From assembly GCA_040882285.1 (NCBI GenBank), contig JBBEBQ010000014.1:1-64000 (forward strand): a stretch of 64,000 nt of DNA, given 5' to 3'. Under the pieces are notes generated by a model that had not been told where the DNA came from, did no database searches, and saw only the letters and a list, made by a program, of their open reading frames with translations. The position numbers and the translations under genes were made by a program. Of this stretch, positions 1 to 6,908 are shown one piece after another (position 1 is the stretch's first letter; each line of letters begins with the position of its first letter). The stretch is from Gemmatimonadaceae bacterium. GTDB taxonomy: Bacteria > Gemmatimonadota > Gemmatimonadetes > Gemmatimonadales > Gemmatimonadaceae.

Positions 1-145
1 ATCAGCCCGATCGCTTTCGAGCTGGCGGCAGTAGCTTAACTCACTGTCCACTAAAGAGGTGGCCTGAAGATTTAAGACAGGTGGGATAGGTGGAAACTGG
101 CGCTCCACGAGGCGATACTCTCGCCGACCAGGAGGCTGTTTCCAG

Positions 146-445
146 ATGCGACGACCCCGACGAAACCACTCACCCGCGTTCAAGGCCAAGGTGGCCCTGG
201 CCGCAATCGAAGGCAACGCGACGCTCACCGAGCTCGCCCAGCGCTTCGACGTCCACGCCAACCAGATCGCCGAATGGCGCCGCCAGCTGGTGGCGCACGC
301 GGCCGAGGCGTTCCATGACGGCACGCTGCGTGAGGCGCCGATCGACGTGAAGGCGCTCCACGCCAAGATCGGCCAGCAGGCGCTGGAGCTGGATTTTTTG
401 GCCAACGCGCTCGGACGAAGCCCCGGTCCGAGCGGAAAGCGATGA
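146..445 (+). CDS. IS3-family transposase OrfA (HTH protein)
   Basis: This 99-residue protein has the HTH_Tnp_1 pattern: a basic start (MRRPRRNHSPAFKAKVALAA), then a helix-turn-helix around residues 26-50 (TLTELAQRFDVHANQIAEWRRQL), then a short leucine-containing tail that would mediate multimer formation. OrfA of IS3 elements binds the terminal repeats. An AGGAGG ribosome site lies about 11 bases before the ATG. The stop overlaps the orfB start as ATGA, so orfB is probably made by translational coupling. I see no A-rich slippery site at the overlap that would support the frameshift used by many IS3 members. Confidence 0.88.
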   Translation: MRRPRRNHSPAFKAKVALAAIEGNATLTELAQRFDVHANQIAEWRRQLVAHAAEAFHDGTLREAPIDVKALHAKIGQQALELDFLANALGRSPGPSGKR

Positions 446-1299
446 TCGACCGGACGCACCGGCTCTCGGTCACGCGGCAAGCGCGGTTGCTCGCGCTGTC
501 CCGGGCGTCGGTCTATTACACGCCGCGCCCGGCGCCGGCCGAAGATCTCGTGCTCATGCGCCGCATGGACGAACTGCACCTCGAGCTGCCGTTCGCCGGT
601 AGTCGCATGCTGCGCGATCTGCTCCAGGGCGAGTCGGTCGCGATCGGCCGCGAGCACGTGCGCACGCTCATGCGACGCATGGGGATATCCGCGATCTACC
701 GCCGGCCGCGGACCACGAGGCGGCACCGCTCGCACCCCGTGTTCCCGTATCTCCTGCGGAAGCTCACGATCACGCGGCCGAATCACGTCTGGGCGGCCGA
801 CATCACCTATATCCCGATGGCGCGCGGCTTTGTCTATCTCGTTGCGATCATGGACTGGGCGACACGGAAGGTCCTGGCGTGGCGTATCTCGCTGATGCTC
901 ACGAGCGATTTCTGCGTGGCCGCGCTCGAGGAGGCGCTGCAGCGCTTCGGGACCCCGGAGATCTTCAACACCGACCAGGGCGCGCAATTCACGAGCGCCG
1001 ACTTCCTCAACGTCCTCCGCGCGCACCAGATTCAGATCAGCATGGACGGCCAGGGCTGCTGGCGCGACAACGTCTTCATCGAACGGCTCTGGCGCTCGGT
1101 CAAGTACGAAGAGGTCTATCTCCACGCGTACGAGACGGTCTCCGATGTCCGGGCCGGGCTCTCGCGCTACTTTACCTTCTTCAACCAACGACGACCGCAT
1201 GGCGCTCTGCGTCGTGCCACCCCGAACTCTGTGTACTACAAGTCATTACCGGCAACTGCACCACTCACCCGCGCCATTCCACTTATCTCAGCTGCCTAA
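442..1299 (+). CDS. IS3-family transposase OrfB (DDE integrase)
   Basis: This 285-residue protein is the catalytic subunit. An N-terminal HTH_21-like segment (residues about 40-95) precedes an rve integrase core. The DD(35)E triad is visible: Asp120 in WAADITY, Asp178 in FNTDQGAQFTS and Glu214 in NVFIERLWRSVKYEEV, with 35 residues between the second Asp and the Glu. The C-terminal signature FFNQRRPHGAL is present. Length is normal and the frame is unbroken, so the element may be active. Translation starts in the overlap with orfA. Confidence 0.93.
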   Translation: MIDRTHRLSVTRQARLLALSRASVYYTPRPAPAEDLVLMRRMDELHLELPFAGSRMLRDLLQGESVAIGREHVRTLMRRMGISAIYRRPRTTRRHRSHPVFPYLLRKLTITRPNHVWAADITYIPMARGFVYLVAIMDWATRKVLAWRISLMLTSDFCVAALEEALQRFGTPEIFNTDQGAQFTSADFLNVLRAHQIQISMDGQGCWRDNVFIERLWRSVKYEEVYLHAYETVSDVRAGLSRYFTFFNQRRPHGALRRATPNSVYYKSLPATAPLTRAIPLISAA

Positions 1300-1453
1300 C
1301 CTGTCTTAATCCGTTAGGCCACCTCTCTAAACCCGGCGCAGCTCACATAGTCCCTTTCGCCCCGCGAAGGCCGATCCACTCTCAGGCCAAGCCAGGCGCA
1401 AGGAAGCGCGCGTGCATATCATGCGGCCTGACCCTCTTTCCGGATACACGTGT

Positions 1454-1771
1454 ATGGCTTCGCTTGCCGCTCCTCCGAAGGCCTATTCTGCGTTCATCAC
1501 TCGCTTCCCGAAACTGGCCGAGGCATGGCAGTTGTTGCGGCAGGCGGGTGAGAGTGGCCCGCTCGACCAACGGTCGGTGCATCTGGTCAAGCTGGCGGTC
1601 GCCATCGGATCGATGCGGGAGGGCGCCGTGCACTCCGCGGTCCGCAAGGCGCGCTCGGCAGGTGCAACGCGCGAAGAGATCGATCAGGTCGTCGCGCTGG
1701 CCGCTAGCACCATCGGACTGCCGTCGGCGGTTGCCGTGTCTACCTGGGTGCAGGACCGCTTCGGGGACTGA
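1454..1771 (+). CDS. carboxymuconolactone decarboxylase (AhpD-like) family protein
   Basis: The 105-residue protein (from ATG 1454; an upstream ATG at 1412 would add 14 residues that look non-native) has the all-helical CMD fold pattern: a long amphipathic helix LDQRSVHLVKLAVAIGSMREGAVHSAVRKARSAG followed by ATREEIDQVVALAAS. The EGxxxxHxxxA spacing of the AhpD motif is kept, but the redox CxxC cysteines are absent (residues read GAVHSAV). A peroxidase-type disulfide chemistry is therefore not supported. Function is unknown. It lies between the IS element and mobA with 94 bp to the latter. Confidence 0.7.
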   Translation: MASLAAPPKAYSAFITRFPKLAEAWQLLRQAGESGPLDQRSVHLVKLAVAIGSMREGAVHSAVRKARSAGATREEIDQVVALAASTIGLPSAVAVSTWVQDRFGD

Positions 1772-1865
1772 CCGTGCAGCCGGCGTACGCGCGAATCGTC
1801 GGATTCTACCGCACCACTCGACGAAAGGACGAGGTTCGTGACGACCGCGCGCGCTGGATCGGAGA

Positions 1866-2510
1866 TTGAACCGCGGACTCACAGGCGCCATTCTCACTGG
1901 CGGCAGCGCTACGCGATTGGACGGTGCCGCCAAGGGGCTTCTTGAGGTTGGCGGCCACCGGATTATCGATCGCGTCGCGGCGACGGTCGCACCGCTCGTC
2001 GACGAGACGGTGATCGTTTCGCGAACGGACGGTCCAGCGTGGATAACCGGCACGCGCGTGATCACGGATGTGCTGACGGGCGGCGGCAGTGCGGCGGGAG
2101 TGCATGCGGCGCTCCGCGCGGTGCAAGGACCGGTGTTGGTGGTCGCGTGGGATATGCCGTTTCTTAGTTCCGGACTCCTCTCCCTCATAGTCGGGAAGTC
2201 GAGAAGAGGGGAGGACGGACCGACGAGCGAGTTTGATATCGTCGTTCCAGCCGGGGCGGGGGTCGGGGAACTGGAACCGCTGTGCGCCTGGTACGCGCCG
2301 TCATGCGCCGCCGCCATCGAACGCGAGTGGGACTCCGGCGACAGGAGCCTGCACGGACTCTGCGGCCGCCTGCGCACGCTCGTGGTGCCGCGCGAGGAGA
2401 TACTCGCGTGCGGTGCGCCCGAGCGGCTGTTCTTCAACGTGAACTCGTCCGCGGATCTCAGTACGGCGCGTGCGATGGCAGACGATGACGGCGCACGGCG
2501 CACCTCATAG
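1866..2510 (+). CDS. mobA: molybdenum cofactor guanylyltransferase MobA
   Basis: This 214-residue protein is an NTP-transferase-fold enzyme that would attach GMP to molybdopterin to give MGD in the cytoplasm. The N-terminal loop AILTGGSATRLDGAAKGLL matches the LAGGxSxRMGxxK nucleotide-binding signature, with Lys23 in the expected place. DMPF (about residue 99) matches the metal-binding DxP motif, and the C-terminal FFNVNSSADL matches the NVNTPEDL motif of MobA. The start is TTG at 1866; no better in-frame ATG precedes the signature. No other molybdenum cofactor genes are in the window. A nucleotidyltransferase for another substrate is possible but less likely. Confidence 0.82.
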   Translation: MNRGLTGAILTGGSATRLDGAAKGLLEVGGHRIIDRVAATVAPLVDETVIVSRTDGPAWITGTRVITDVLTGGGSAAGVHAALRAVQGPVLVVAWDMPFLSSGLLSLIVGKSRRGEDGPTSEFDIVVPAGAGVGELEPLCAWYAPSCAAAIEREWDSGDRSLHGLCGRLRTLVVPREEILACGAPERLFFNVNSSADLSTARAMADDDGARRTS

Positions 2511-2528
2511 TGGAGTTGACCCGGTTCG

Positions 2529-2580
2529 GTGGACACTTCACCCTTTGGGGGAGGAGGAGTCCAGATGCCAAAGCGTGTCC
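2529..2580 (+). mobile_element. possible remnant of an IS3-type left end
   Basis: The stretch reads GTGGACACTTCACCCTTTG, then GGAGGAGGAGTCCAGATGC. This resembles the left end of many IS3 elements plus the ribosome site and first codons of orfA; the intact IS at 52-1329 has a similar AGGAGG...TCCAGATGCG arrangement. After about ten codons the similarity to any transposase is lost and no right end is visible. It sits beside the broken gene fragments at 2632-3441, so it may mark an old insertion or deletion. The call rests on general resemblance only. Confidence 0.3.
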
Positions 2581-2631
2581 CGGGTAATCCTCCCACCCGC
2601 CCCCCGCACCCTGGCGAGGGTCGCTTCGAGA

Positions 2632-2862
2632 CTATCGGAGTAGAGGATGACCAACGGTCCGCCGGCGACCGCCGGCTACTCGGGAATGTGCTGCAAGTAC
2701 GAGCTCGACAAAGCCTTGGTCAAGCGCCCACCCCTCCGCAGCCTTCATGAGTGCGCGGCCAACCCCTGAGCCACGCATATCTTCATCGACGTACCAACTC
2801 TCGACGTACGGCGTGTCTCCGGTACACCCCTCTGCGTAGTTCCGGACGGACAGCTTAACCAT
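2632..2862 (-). pseudogene. GNAT acetyltransferase fragment (AAC(6')-like core)
   Basis: The 76-residue frame contains the acetyl-CoA-binding core of a GNAT enzyme: YVESWYVDEDMRGSGVGRAL matches motif A (RGxGVG) and AAEGWALDQGFVEL follows it. The piece before motif A, YAEGCTGD, resembles aminoglycoside 6'-acetyltransferase-like proteins. The usual first 50-60 residues and the C-terminal strand and helix are missing, and after VEL the frame runs into unrelated residues. Its ATG overlaps the stop of the HigA-like gene. I read it as a remnant, possibly the other end of the GNAT start found at 3370-3441. Confidence 0.6.
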
Positions 2863-3217
2863 GGGCTATGGCGACTTCCACATGTGCTCTCTTCGTGGGC
2901 TTCACTCTTATCTCTACCGTCCGGCCAAGTAATACCAGCCATTTGACCAGGCGATCGTAGGTCAGGCTCTTCAATCTCCCGTGCCGGAGAGCCGAGATGA
3001 CAGGTTGGTGAGTTTCTAGTTCTTCAGCGGCTTCAGACTGAGTCCAACCATTCTCTTCAATGATTGCGTTGATTTCAGCAGCAAGCTTTGCCTTTGCTAA
3101 ACGCTCGTCAGGATTATCGAGACCGAGGTCAGCGAAGACGTTGCCGCTCCTAACCTCGAATTCAGTGACCTCGAGCTTCGTTCGCGTGCCGCGCCGAAGT
3201 TTGCCATGCGGCGTCAT
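2855..3217 (-). CDS. HigA-like XRE antitoxin, toxin partner broken
   Basis: The 120-residue protein has a helix-turn-helix at about residues 55-85 (GWTQSEAAEELETHQPVISALRHGRL) after a typical FADLGLDNPDERLAKAKLAAEIN lead-in, and ends in LLGRTVEIRVKP. This is the pattern of antitoxins paired with HigB/Gp49-like toxins, which bind the toxin and repress their own promoter. The start ATG at 3217 has an AGGAAGGG ribosome site. It begins 11 bp after the stop of the remnant toxin frame (3229), the normal toxin-then-antitoxin order. The toxin is not intact, so the antitoxin may be an orphan repressor. It lies in the third, decayed cassette of the integron. Confidence 0.78.
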   Translation of the reverse strand: MTPHGKLRRGTRTKLEVTEFEVRSGNVFADLGLDNPDERLAKAKLAAEINAIIEENGWTQSEAAEELETHQPVISALRHGRLKSLTYDRLVKWLVLLGRTVEIRVKPTKRAHVEVAIAHG

Positions 3218-3228
3218 GGTGTCCCTTC

Positions 3229-3441
3229 CTACTGAAGAGTCTTGAAGTGTGCGCGAGCCTGCCGAAGACGTTCGCGTATCCTGTCCAAGTCTTCCTTCCG
3301 TTCTGCGCTGCGTCGAGGGCGAACCCAACCTCGTCTTTCACATCCTCGGGCATCGCTGAACGCTGCGACGGGGAGCGCCGCCAGAGCCGGCAAATCACCG
3401 GCGCGTGCTTCCCGAATCTCGAACGCCCGATCGAGGACCAT
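3229..3441 (-). pseudogene. fused remnant: GNAT N-terminus joined to a deleted HigB toxin
   Basis: From the ATG at 3441 (GAAGGAG ribosome site 9 bp upstream) the frame starts like a GNAT enzyme (FEIREARAGDLPALAAL). Over the same bases a second frame then shows the HigB signature MPEDVKDEVGFALDAAQNGRK. Near GRK the first frame resumes and ends with EDLDRIRERLRQARAHFKTLQ, the usual HigB C-terminus. The catalytic middle of HigB (about 50 residues) is missing. No single frame gives a working toxin. The HigA-like antitoxin follows. This is gene debris formed by deletion and fusion. Confidence 0.6.
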
Positions 3442-3486
3442 GGGTGCATGCTCCTTCACTGATACTGCAGAACGACGCCCGTGGCT

Positions 3487-3562
3487 GGCTAACGTTCAGC
3501 TTAACCGGCCGGCTTTGGAGCGCAAGCGGAAAAGCCGGTCCGCGTTGAAGCTGTTGTTAGGT
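3487..3562 (-). other. attC recombination site 1 (76 bp)
   Basis: Read on the minus strand, the site opens with the R'' core ACCTAAC, whose TAA is the stop of the CDF gene, and closes with CGTTAGCC. The inner boxes CAGCTTCAAC...CCGG and CCGG.TTAAGCTG are complementary with unpaired extra bases on one side, which is the diagnostic asymmetry of integron attC sites. The closing core GTTAGCC deviates at one position from GTTRRRY. The site separates the CDF cassette from the decayed cassette at 2855-3441. Confidence 0.8.
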
Positions 3563-4171
3563 GGCTTTTTGAAGTTCTGCATGCGCTGATGACAGGACTC
3601 GGCTAGCTGACCGCAGGAGAAATACGACAAGGAGAAAAGCAACCAACAGGTCCGGCCAATTCGATCCTGTTGCCCAAACCCCTGCTGCCGCGACGAAGAC
3701 GGAAATGTTTGCAACAATGTCATTACGAGAACATTCCCATACCGAGGACATGTTTATGTCTTCGGCCTTGTGTTGCCATAGCAGAGCAAGGCATACGCCA
3801 TTTGCCGCCAGTGCGAGCAGACTGAAAATGCCCATTATTTCGAACAACGGGACGGTGGGGTTTATGAGCTTGTATCCGATTTGCGCTAGCACGGCGAGCG
3901 CGGCCAAGAGAATCAGAACCCCTTTGAACAAGGCAACGCGAGCCTTCATACGAAGGCCAAGATGGACTGCCCAAAGGCTAAGTCCGTACGTCAAGGCGTC
4001 CCCAAGATTATCCAGACTGTCAGCCAGAAGCGCCGAAGAACCAGCGTAAAGTGCTGCTGCCACGATGACGAGGAACATCACCGCATTGATCGCGAGCACG
4101 ATTTTCAGTGTGCCACTCTGCCGCACCCGCAGCAGCTCAAGTTCGGAACTTTGATCGCAGCAATCTCTCAT
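3557..4171 (-). CDS. cation diffusion facilitator family transporter (integron cassette gene)
   Basis: This 204-residue membrane protein has about six hydrophobic segments and the CDF landmarks LLADSLDNLGDALTYGLSL (metal-site Asp residues in helix 2) and SVWECSRNDIVANISVFVAA (helix 5). It ends after helix 6 and lacks the cytoplasmic metal-binding domain of larger CDF exporters. A short Cys-rich start (MRDCC) could bind metal. CDF proteins export divalent metals such as Zn, Co or Cd in exchange for protons. The ATG lies 6 bp after the attC core GTTAGGT and the stop is inside the next attC core, a tight gene cassette. The metal cannot be read from sequence. Confidence 0.86.
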   Translation of the reverse strand: MRDCCDQSSELELLRVRQSGTLKIVLAINAVMFLVIVAAALYAGSSALLADSLDNLGDALTYGLSLWAVHLGLRMKARVALFKGVLILLAALAVLAQIGYKLINPTVPLFEIMGIFSLLALAANGVCLALLWQHKAEDINMSSVWECSRNDIVANISVFVAAAGVWATGSNWPDLLVAFLLVVFLLRSASRVLSSAHAELQKAT

Positions 4172-4176
4172 AAGCC

Positions 4177-4269
4177 ACCTAACGACCAGGCTTCAGCGGC
4201 CAGCGGCCTCGCCGAAGCTGAAGAAGAGAAGATGACCGGCCGATGGTCCGCTGCAAGCCGTTGTTAGAT
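4177..4269 (-). other. attC recombination site 2 (93 bp)
   Basis: On the minus strand the site runs from R'' ATCTAAC (containing the nitrilase TAA stop) to R' GTTAGGT, both exact matches to RYYYAAC and GTTRRRY. The internal boxes GGCTTGCAGCGGACC and GGCCGCTGAAGCC are complementary apart from extra unpaired bases in the first, as in true attC sites. The variable middle is about 40 bp. The site joins the nitrilase cassette to the CDF cassette; the CDF start codon follows almost at once. Confidence 0.88.
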
Positions 4270-5244
4270 GTTCTCCGCGAGGGGATTATCCACATCCTCA
4301 ACTACCTGGATGAACGGAGTTGGGCGCCGATGGAACCGAAGCTCGAAAACATCGGGGCGAGCGTAATGCCCGGCGGTGTCGAGCTGCCACCTCGGGCCTA
4401 CAAGCTGGTGCGGCTCTACATCGGCGTAGAGAATCCCCTCTTCTTCTTTCAGCGGGCCAGCGACGATCTTGCCATCCGGGTCGACAATGACGCTCAGCCC
4501 CGGATTCAGCCAACCATTCGCCCCATCAAGGTATTCTGCTTTGAAGGACAGGCGGTCCGGGATGTCATCGACGTGGAATGGCTGGCAAACTCCGAGCACA
4601 AAGCACCGGCTTTCCTTGGCGATATGGCGCATCGAGGAAAGCCACGGTTCGCCACGATCCCACGTGGGCGCCACATGTATCTGCGCTCCCCAGGCGCCAA
4701 GGACATAGCGTGCGAGCGGCATGTAATTCTCCCAACAGATCAATCCACCGAGTTTTCCAAACGGAAGGTCATAGACCGCAAGATCACTTCCGTCACCTTG
4801 TGCCCATACCAGCCGCTCACCGGCAGTCGGAATGAACTTCCGATGCCGACCGAGGACTGCGCCATCCGGCCCCAGATAGAGCAGTGTGTTGTAGAGCGTC
4901 GAGTCGCTCCCTTCCGTATTTCGCTCATTGATGCCGATAGCCACAGCGATTCCGCAATTCGCTGCAGCTTGGCCGAGGCGTTTTGTAGCAGGTCCCCCGA
5001 TCGTGATAGAGTTGCGATGAAGTTCGCTATAAAGCTCCCGAAGCGGATGTGTGTCTTTGGCGGGTATAAACCAAGCCCATAACGGATAGGCCGGGATAAA
5101 CGCCTCAGGGAAGACGGCGAGACTGGCGCCCCCCGCTGCAGCTTCCTCAATCAAGCGGCAGCCCTTCTCCACCGTGGCATCCAAATCCAGAAATACCGAT
5201 GTGGCTTGGATAGCGGCAATTCGGAATGCTGTTGAGCTACTCAA
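4264..5244 (-). CDS. nitrilase / carbon-nitrogen hydrolase (integron cassette gene)
   Basis: This 326-residue protein has the complete nitrilase triad: Glu47 in VFPEAFIPAYPLW, Lys136 in GRHRKFIPT and Cys170 in GGLICWENYMPLARY. The WENYMPLAR context and full length point to a true nitrilase (nitrile to carboxylate and ammonia) rather than an amidase, but the substrate cannot be told. The start is a TTG at 5244, because no in-frame ATG exists after the upstream stop; GGGAG lies at a good distance. It is the first cassette after the attI-like site and its stop codon forms part of attC site 2. Confidence 0.87.
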   Translation of the reverse strand: MSSSTAFRIAAIQATSVFLDLDATVEKGCRLIEEAAAGGASLAVFPEAFIPAYPLWAWFIPAKDTHPLRELYSELHRNSITIGGPATKRLGQAAANCGIAVAIGINERNTEGSDSTLYNTLLYLGPDGAVLGRHRKFIPTAGERLVWAQGDGSDLAVYDLPFGKLGGLICWENYMPLARYVLGAWGAQIHVAPTWDRGEPWLSSMRHIAKESRCFVLGVCQPFHVDDIPDRLSFKAEYLDGANGWLNPGLSVIVDPDGKIVAGPLKEEEGILYADVEPHQLVGPRWQLDTAGHYARPDVFELRFHRRPTPFIQVVEDVDNPLAENI

Positions 5245-5268
5245 TCGCTGCTCCCATGTTCGAAAGAC

Positions 5269-5275
5269 ATCTAAC
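5269..5275 (-). other. attI-like recombination core at the head of the cassette array
   Basis: The minus strand reads GTTAGAT, an exact GTTRRRY core, 25 bp before the nitrilase start. No partner RYYYAAC box with complementary inner boxes is visible on the intI side, so this is better read as the attI end of the array than as another attC. It lies 235 bp beyond the 3' end of the intI remnant. Confidence 0.55.
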
Positions 5276-5509
5276 TATTGATTATCTGGACTACATATCC
5301 TGCGGAGAATCACAAATCCCTGCAAGCGCCCTGCTGCATTCCGTACGGCGCCATAGATCGCGACGGACTTAAGCCGCAAGCAGGTAAGCTCTTGCGGCGG
5401 AAACGTGTCAACGGGAGCGGCGAAAGGCTGCAAAAAGCTCGCAGGCTATTTCTGTCGGCAGCGCTTGGAGGACGATAGGCGCGCGTACGCCACCCCTCGG
5501 GATGCTTGG
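5276..5509 (-). promoter_or_regulatory. intI-to-attI spacer, possible cassette promoter
   Basis: This 234-bp gap between the intI remnant and the cassettes holds no gene. On the minus strand, reading toward the cassettes, TTGACA occurs at 5411-5406. The sequence 17-18 bp further on (CTTACC/TTACCT) is a poor -10 box. A cassette promoter is expected here in a reversed integron, so this is the best candidate, but the evidence is weak. Confidence 0.3.
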
Positions 5510-6390
5510 TCAGAGCTGGTCAGCCGGGCTCCGAACACCCATGCCGCCACGGTTCAGGACGTGGGTATAGATCATAGTCGTTCGGACATCGGAGTGGCCG
5601 AGCAATTCCTGGATCGTTCGGATATCCGACCCGGACTCGAGCAGATGCGTAGCGAACGAGTGACGAAACGAATGGCAGGTCCCACGCCTGGTCAGACCGC
5701 TGGCACGTACGGCCGCGGTGACCGCCCGCTGCACGGCGGTCTCGTGATAATGGTGTCGGCGCTGGACGCCGGTGGCTGCATCGCGATAGGGACGCGCAGC
5801 AGGGAATACCCATTGCCACGCCACCTCTCTGCTAGCATTGGGAAACTTGCGGTCCAAGGCGTCCGGGAGGGCGGCTCCCGATAAGCGACGCGCGAGATCG
5901 CGCTGGAACTGTGACCGCACCCGTTCGAGATGCGCCAGGAGAGCTTTCGTTGCTACGCGAGGTAGGGGGACTCGTCTGTCCTTGTTGCCTTTTCCGGAGC
6001 GAACCGTGATCTCGGCTCTCTCGAAATCCAGGTCTTTGACCCGCAGCGCTACGCATTCAGAAACGCGTAGCCCACTGCCGTACATCAATACTGCACAGAG
6101 CCGGGGAACGCCCCGCATCTGAGCCAGCACCGCCCGAATCTCTGAAGCAGACAGCACCACGGGAAGACGACGTGTAGACTTCCCGCCTCACCCATCGCAG
6201 AAGGGTGCCGCCGCTCATGATACAGGACGAAGCGCCGCACCCATTCGCAGTACGCGCGCTCGGTCCGCGGGCTATACCGCCGCGTCCGCATCCGGTTCCG
6301 CATCCGTTCGAGGAGCCGGTGTGCACGGTCCGGCTCGCTCTGACGCTGAAGGTGAGAGGCGGGAACACGCGGATGGGATGTTACCTTCAT
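5510..6390 (-). pseudogene. intI: integron integrase IntI with internal deletion and frameshift
   Basis: The C-terminal part (6160-5510) carries the tyrosine recombinase boxes ([38 protein letters not shown]) and the IntI-specific insert [21 protein letters not shown], which separates IntI from Xer. The N-terminal part lies in another frame ([36 protein letters not shown]). Between MGEAG and [14 protein letters not shown] about 50 residues of the SAM-like domain (compare IntI1) are missing and the frame changes. All catalytic residues remain, but no continuous protein can be made. The gene reads in the same direction as the cassettes, which lie on its 3' side. Confidence 0.85.
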
Positions 6391-6456
6391 GGGCACGAAG
6401 CTATTTCGCATGCGCCCGTGCCCGCGACACACCACGGCCCACACGCCATCTAAACA

Positions 6457-6888
6457 ATGCCAGCCACCAACAGAACACTTACAATCATCAAACCCGACGC
6501 CTTCGGCGCGGGTAAAGCCGGCAAGATCATCGCCCACATCGAGGCCGCGGGCTTCAAAATCGTCGCCGCCCGCGTTATGCGCCTGACCGAGACGACCGCA
6601 GGCGAGTTCTACGCGGTCCACCGCGAGCGCCCGTTCTACGGCTCGCTCGTCAAATTCATGACCTCCGGCACCTGCATGCCCATGGTCCTCGAGAAGGCCA
6701 ACGCCGTCGCCGAGCTGCGCAAGGCGATCGGCGCCACGGACCCGGCCGAAGCCGAGGCCGGCACGGTCCGCAAGCTGTTCGCCGAGTCCAAGGAGCGGAA
6801 CGCCATCCACGCCTCGGATTCAGACGAAAACGCCGAGCGCGAAGCCCGCTTTTTCTTCGCCGAAAGCGAGTTGCTCGCAGCCCGCTAA
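6457..6888 (+). CDS. ndk: nucleoside diphosphate kinase
   Basis: This 143-residue enzyme transfers the gamma phosphate from ATP to other nucleoside diphosphates through a phosphohistidine. Family landmarks are all present: the TIIKPDAF start, [18 protein letters not shown], and the active-site segment [22 protein letters not shown] with His118. Length is standard. It is the first gene after the integron island and starts 66 bp from the divergent intI start. YceD follows after 20 bp, so ndk may head the ribosomal-protein and fatty-acid operon. Confidence 0.97.
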   Translation: MPATNRTLTIIKPDAFGAGKAGKIIAHIEAAGFKIVAARVMRLTETTAGEFYAVHRERPFYGSLVKFMTSGTCMPMVLEKANAVAELRKAIGATDPAEAEAGTVRKLFAESKERNAIHASDSDENAEREARFFFAESELLAAR

Positions 6889-6908
6889 AGCCTTATGTTT
6901 CAAGGCTT

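Larger units (their letters stand above)
52..1329 (+). mobile_element. IS3-family insertion sequence, complete
   Basis: Imperfect terminal inverted repeats of about 31 bp bound the element: 52-82 and 1299-1329 match at about 26 of 31 positions when one is reverse-complemented, with a shared core AGAGGTGGCCT and TTAAGACAGGT. Between them lie an orfA (helix-turn-helix) and an orfB (DDE integrase) that overlap by four bases, the usual IS3 layout. The right repeat overlaps the orfB stop codon. I see no clear target duplication in the flanking bases, so the exact outer ends could shift by a few bases. Confidence 0.88.

Noticed and set aside
1-51. Gene or second IS end left of the first element
   Set aside because: Too short to judge; no inverted repeat or codon signal extends to the window edge.
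879-1841. Long open frame spanning the IS right end and the CMD gene
   Set aside because: It is a shifted reading of orfB and then of the CMD gene. Its Arg/Ala-rich translation has no family features.
1382-2596. 404-residue minus-strand frame opposite the CMD and mobA genes
   Set aside because: Low-complexity Ser/Pro/Arg translation, while the plus strand holds two recognisable genes with start and stop signals.
2852-2858. Possible third attC core (GTTAAGC on the minus strand)
   Set aside because: It fits GTTRRRY, but no RYYYAAC partner or complementary inner boxes lie within 150 bp upstream, and it is inside the overlap of two coding frames.
5510-6160. Reading the minus-strand recombinase as XerC/XerD
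   Set aside because: The insert [21 protein letters not shown] and the nearby attC sites are specific to IntI. The Xer gene of this window is at 17279-18232.
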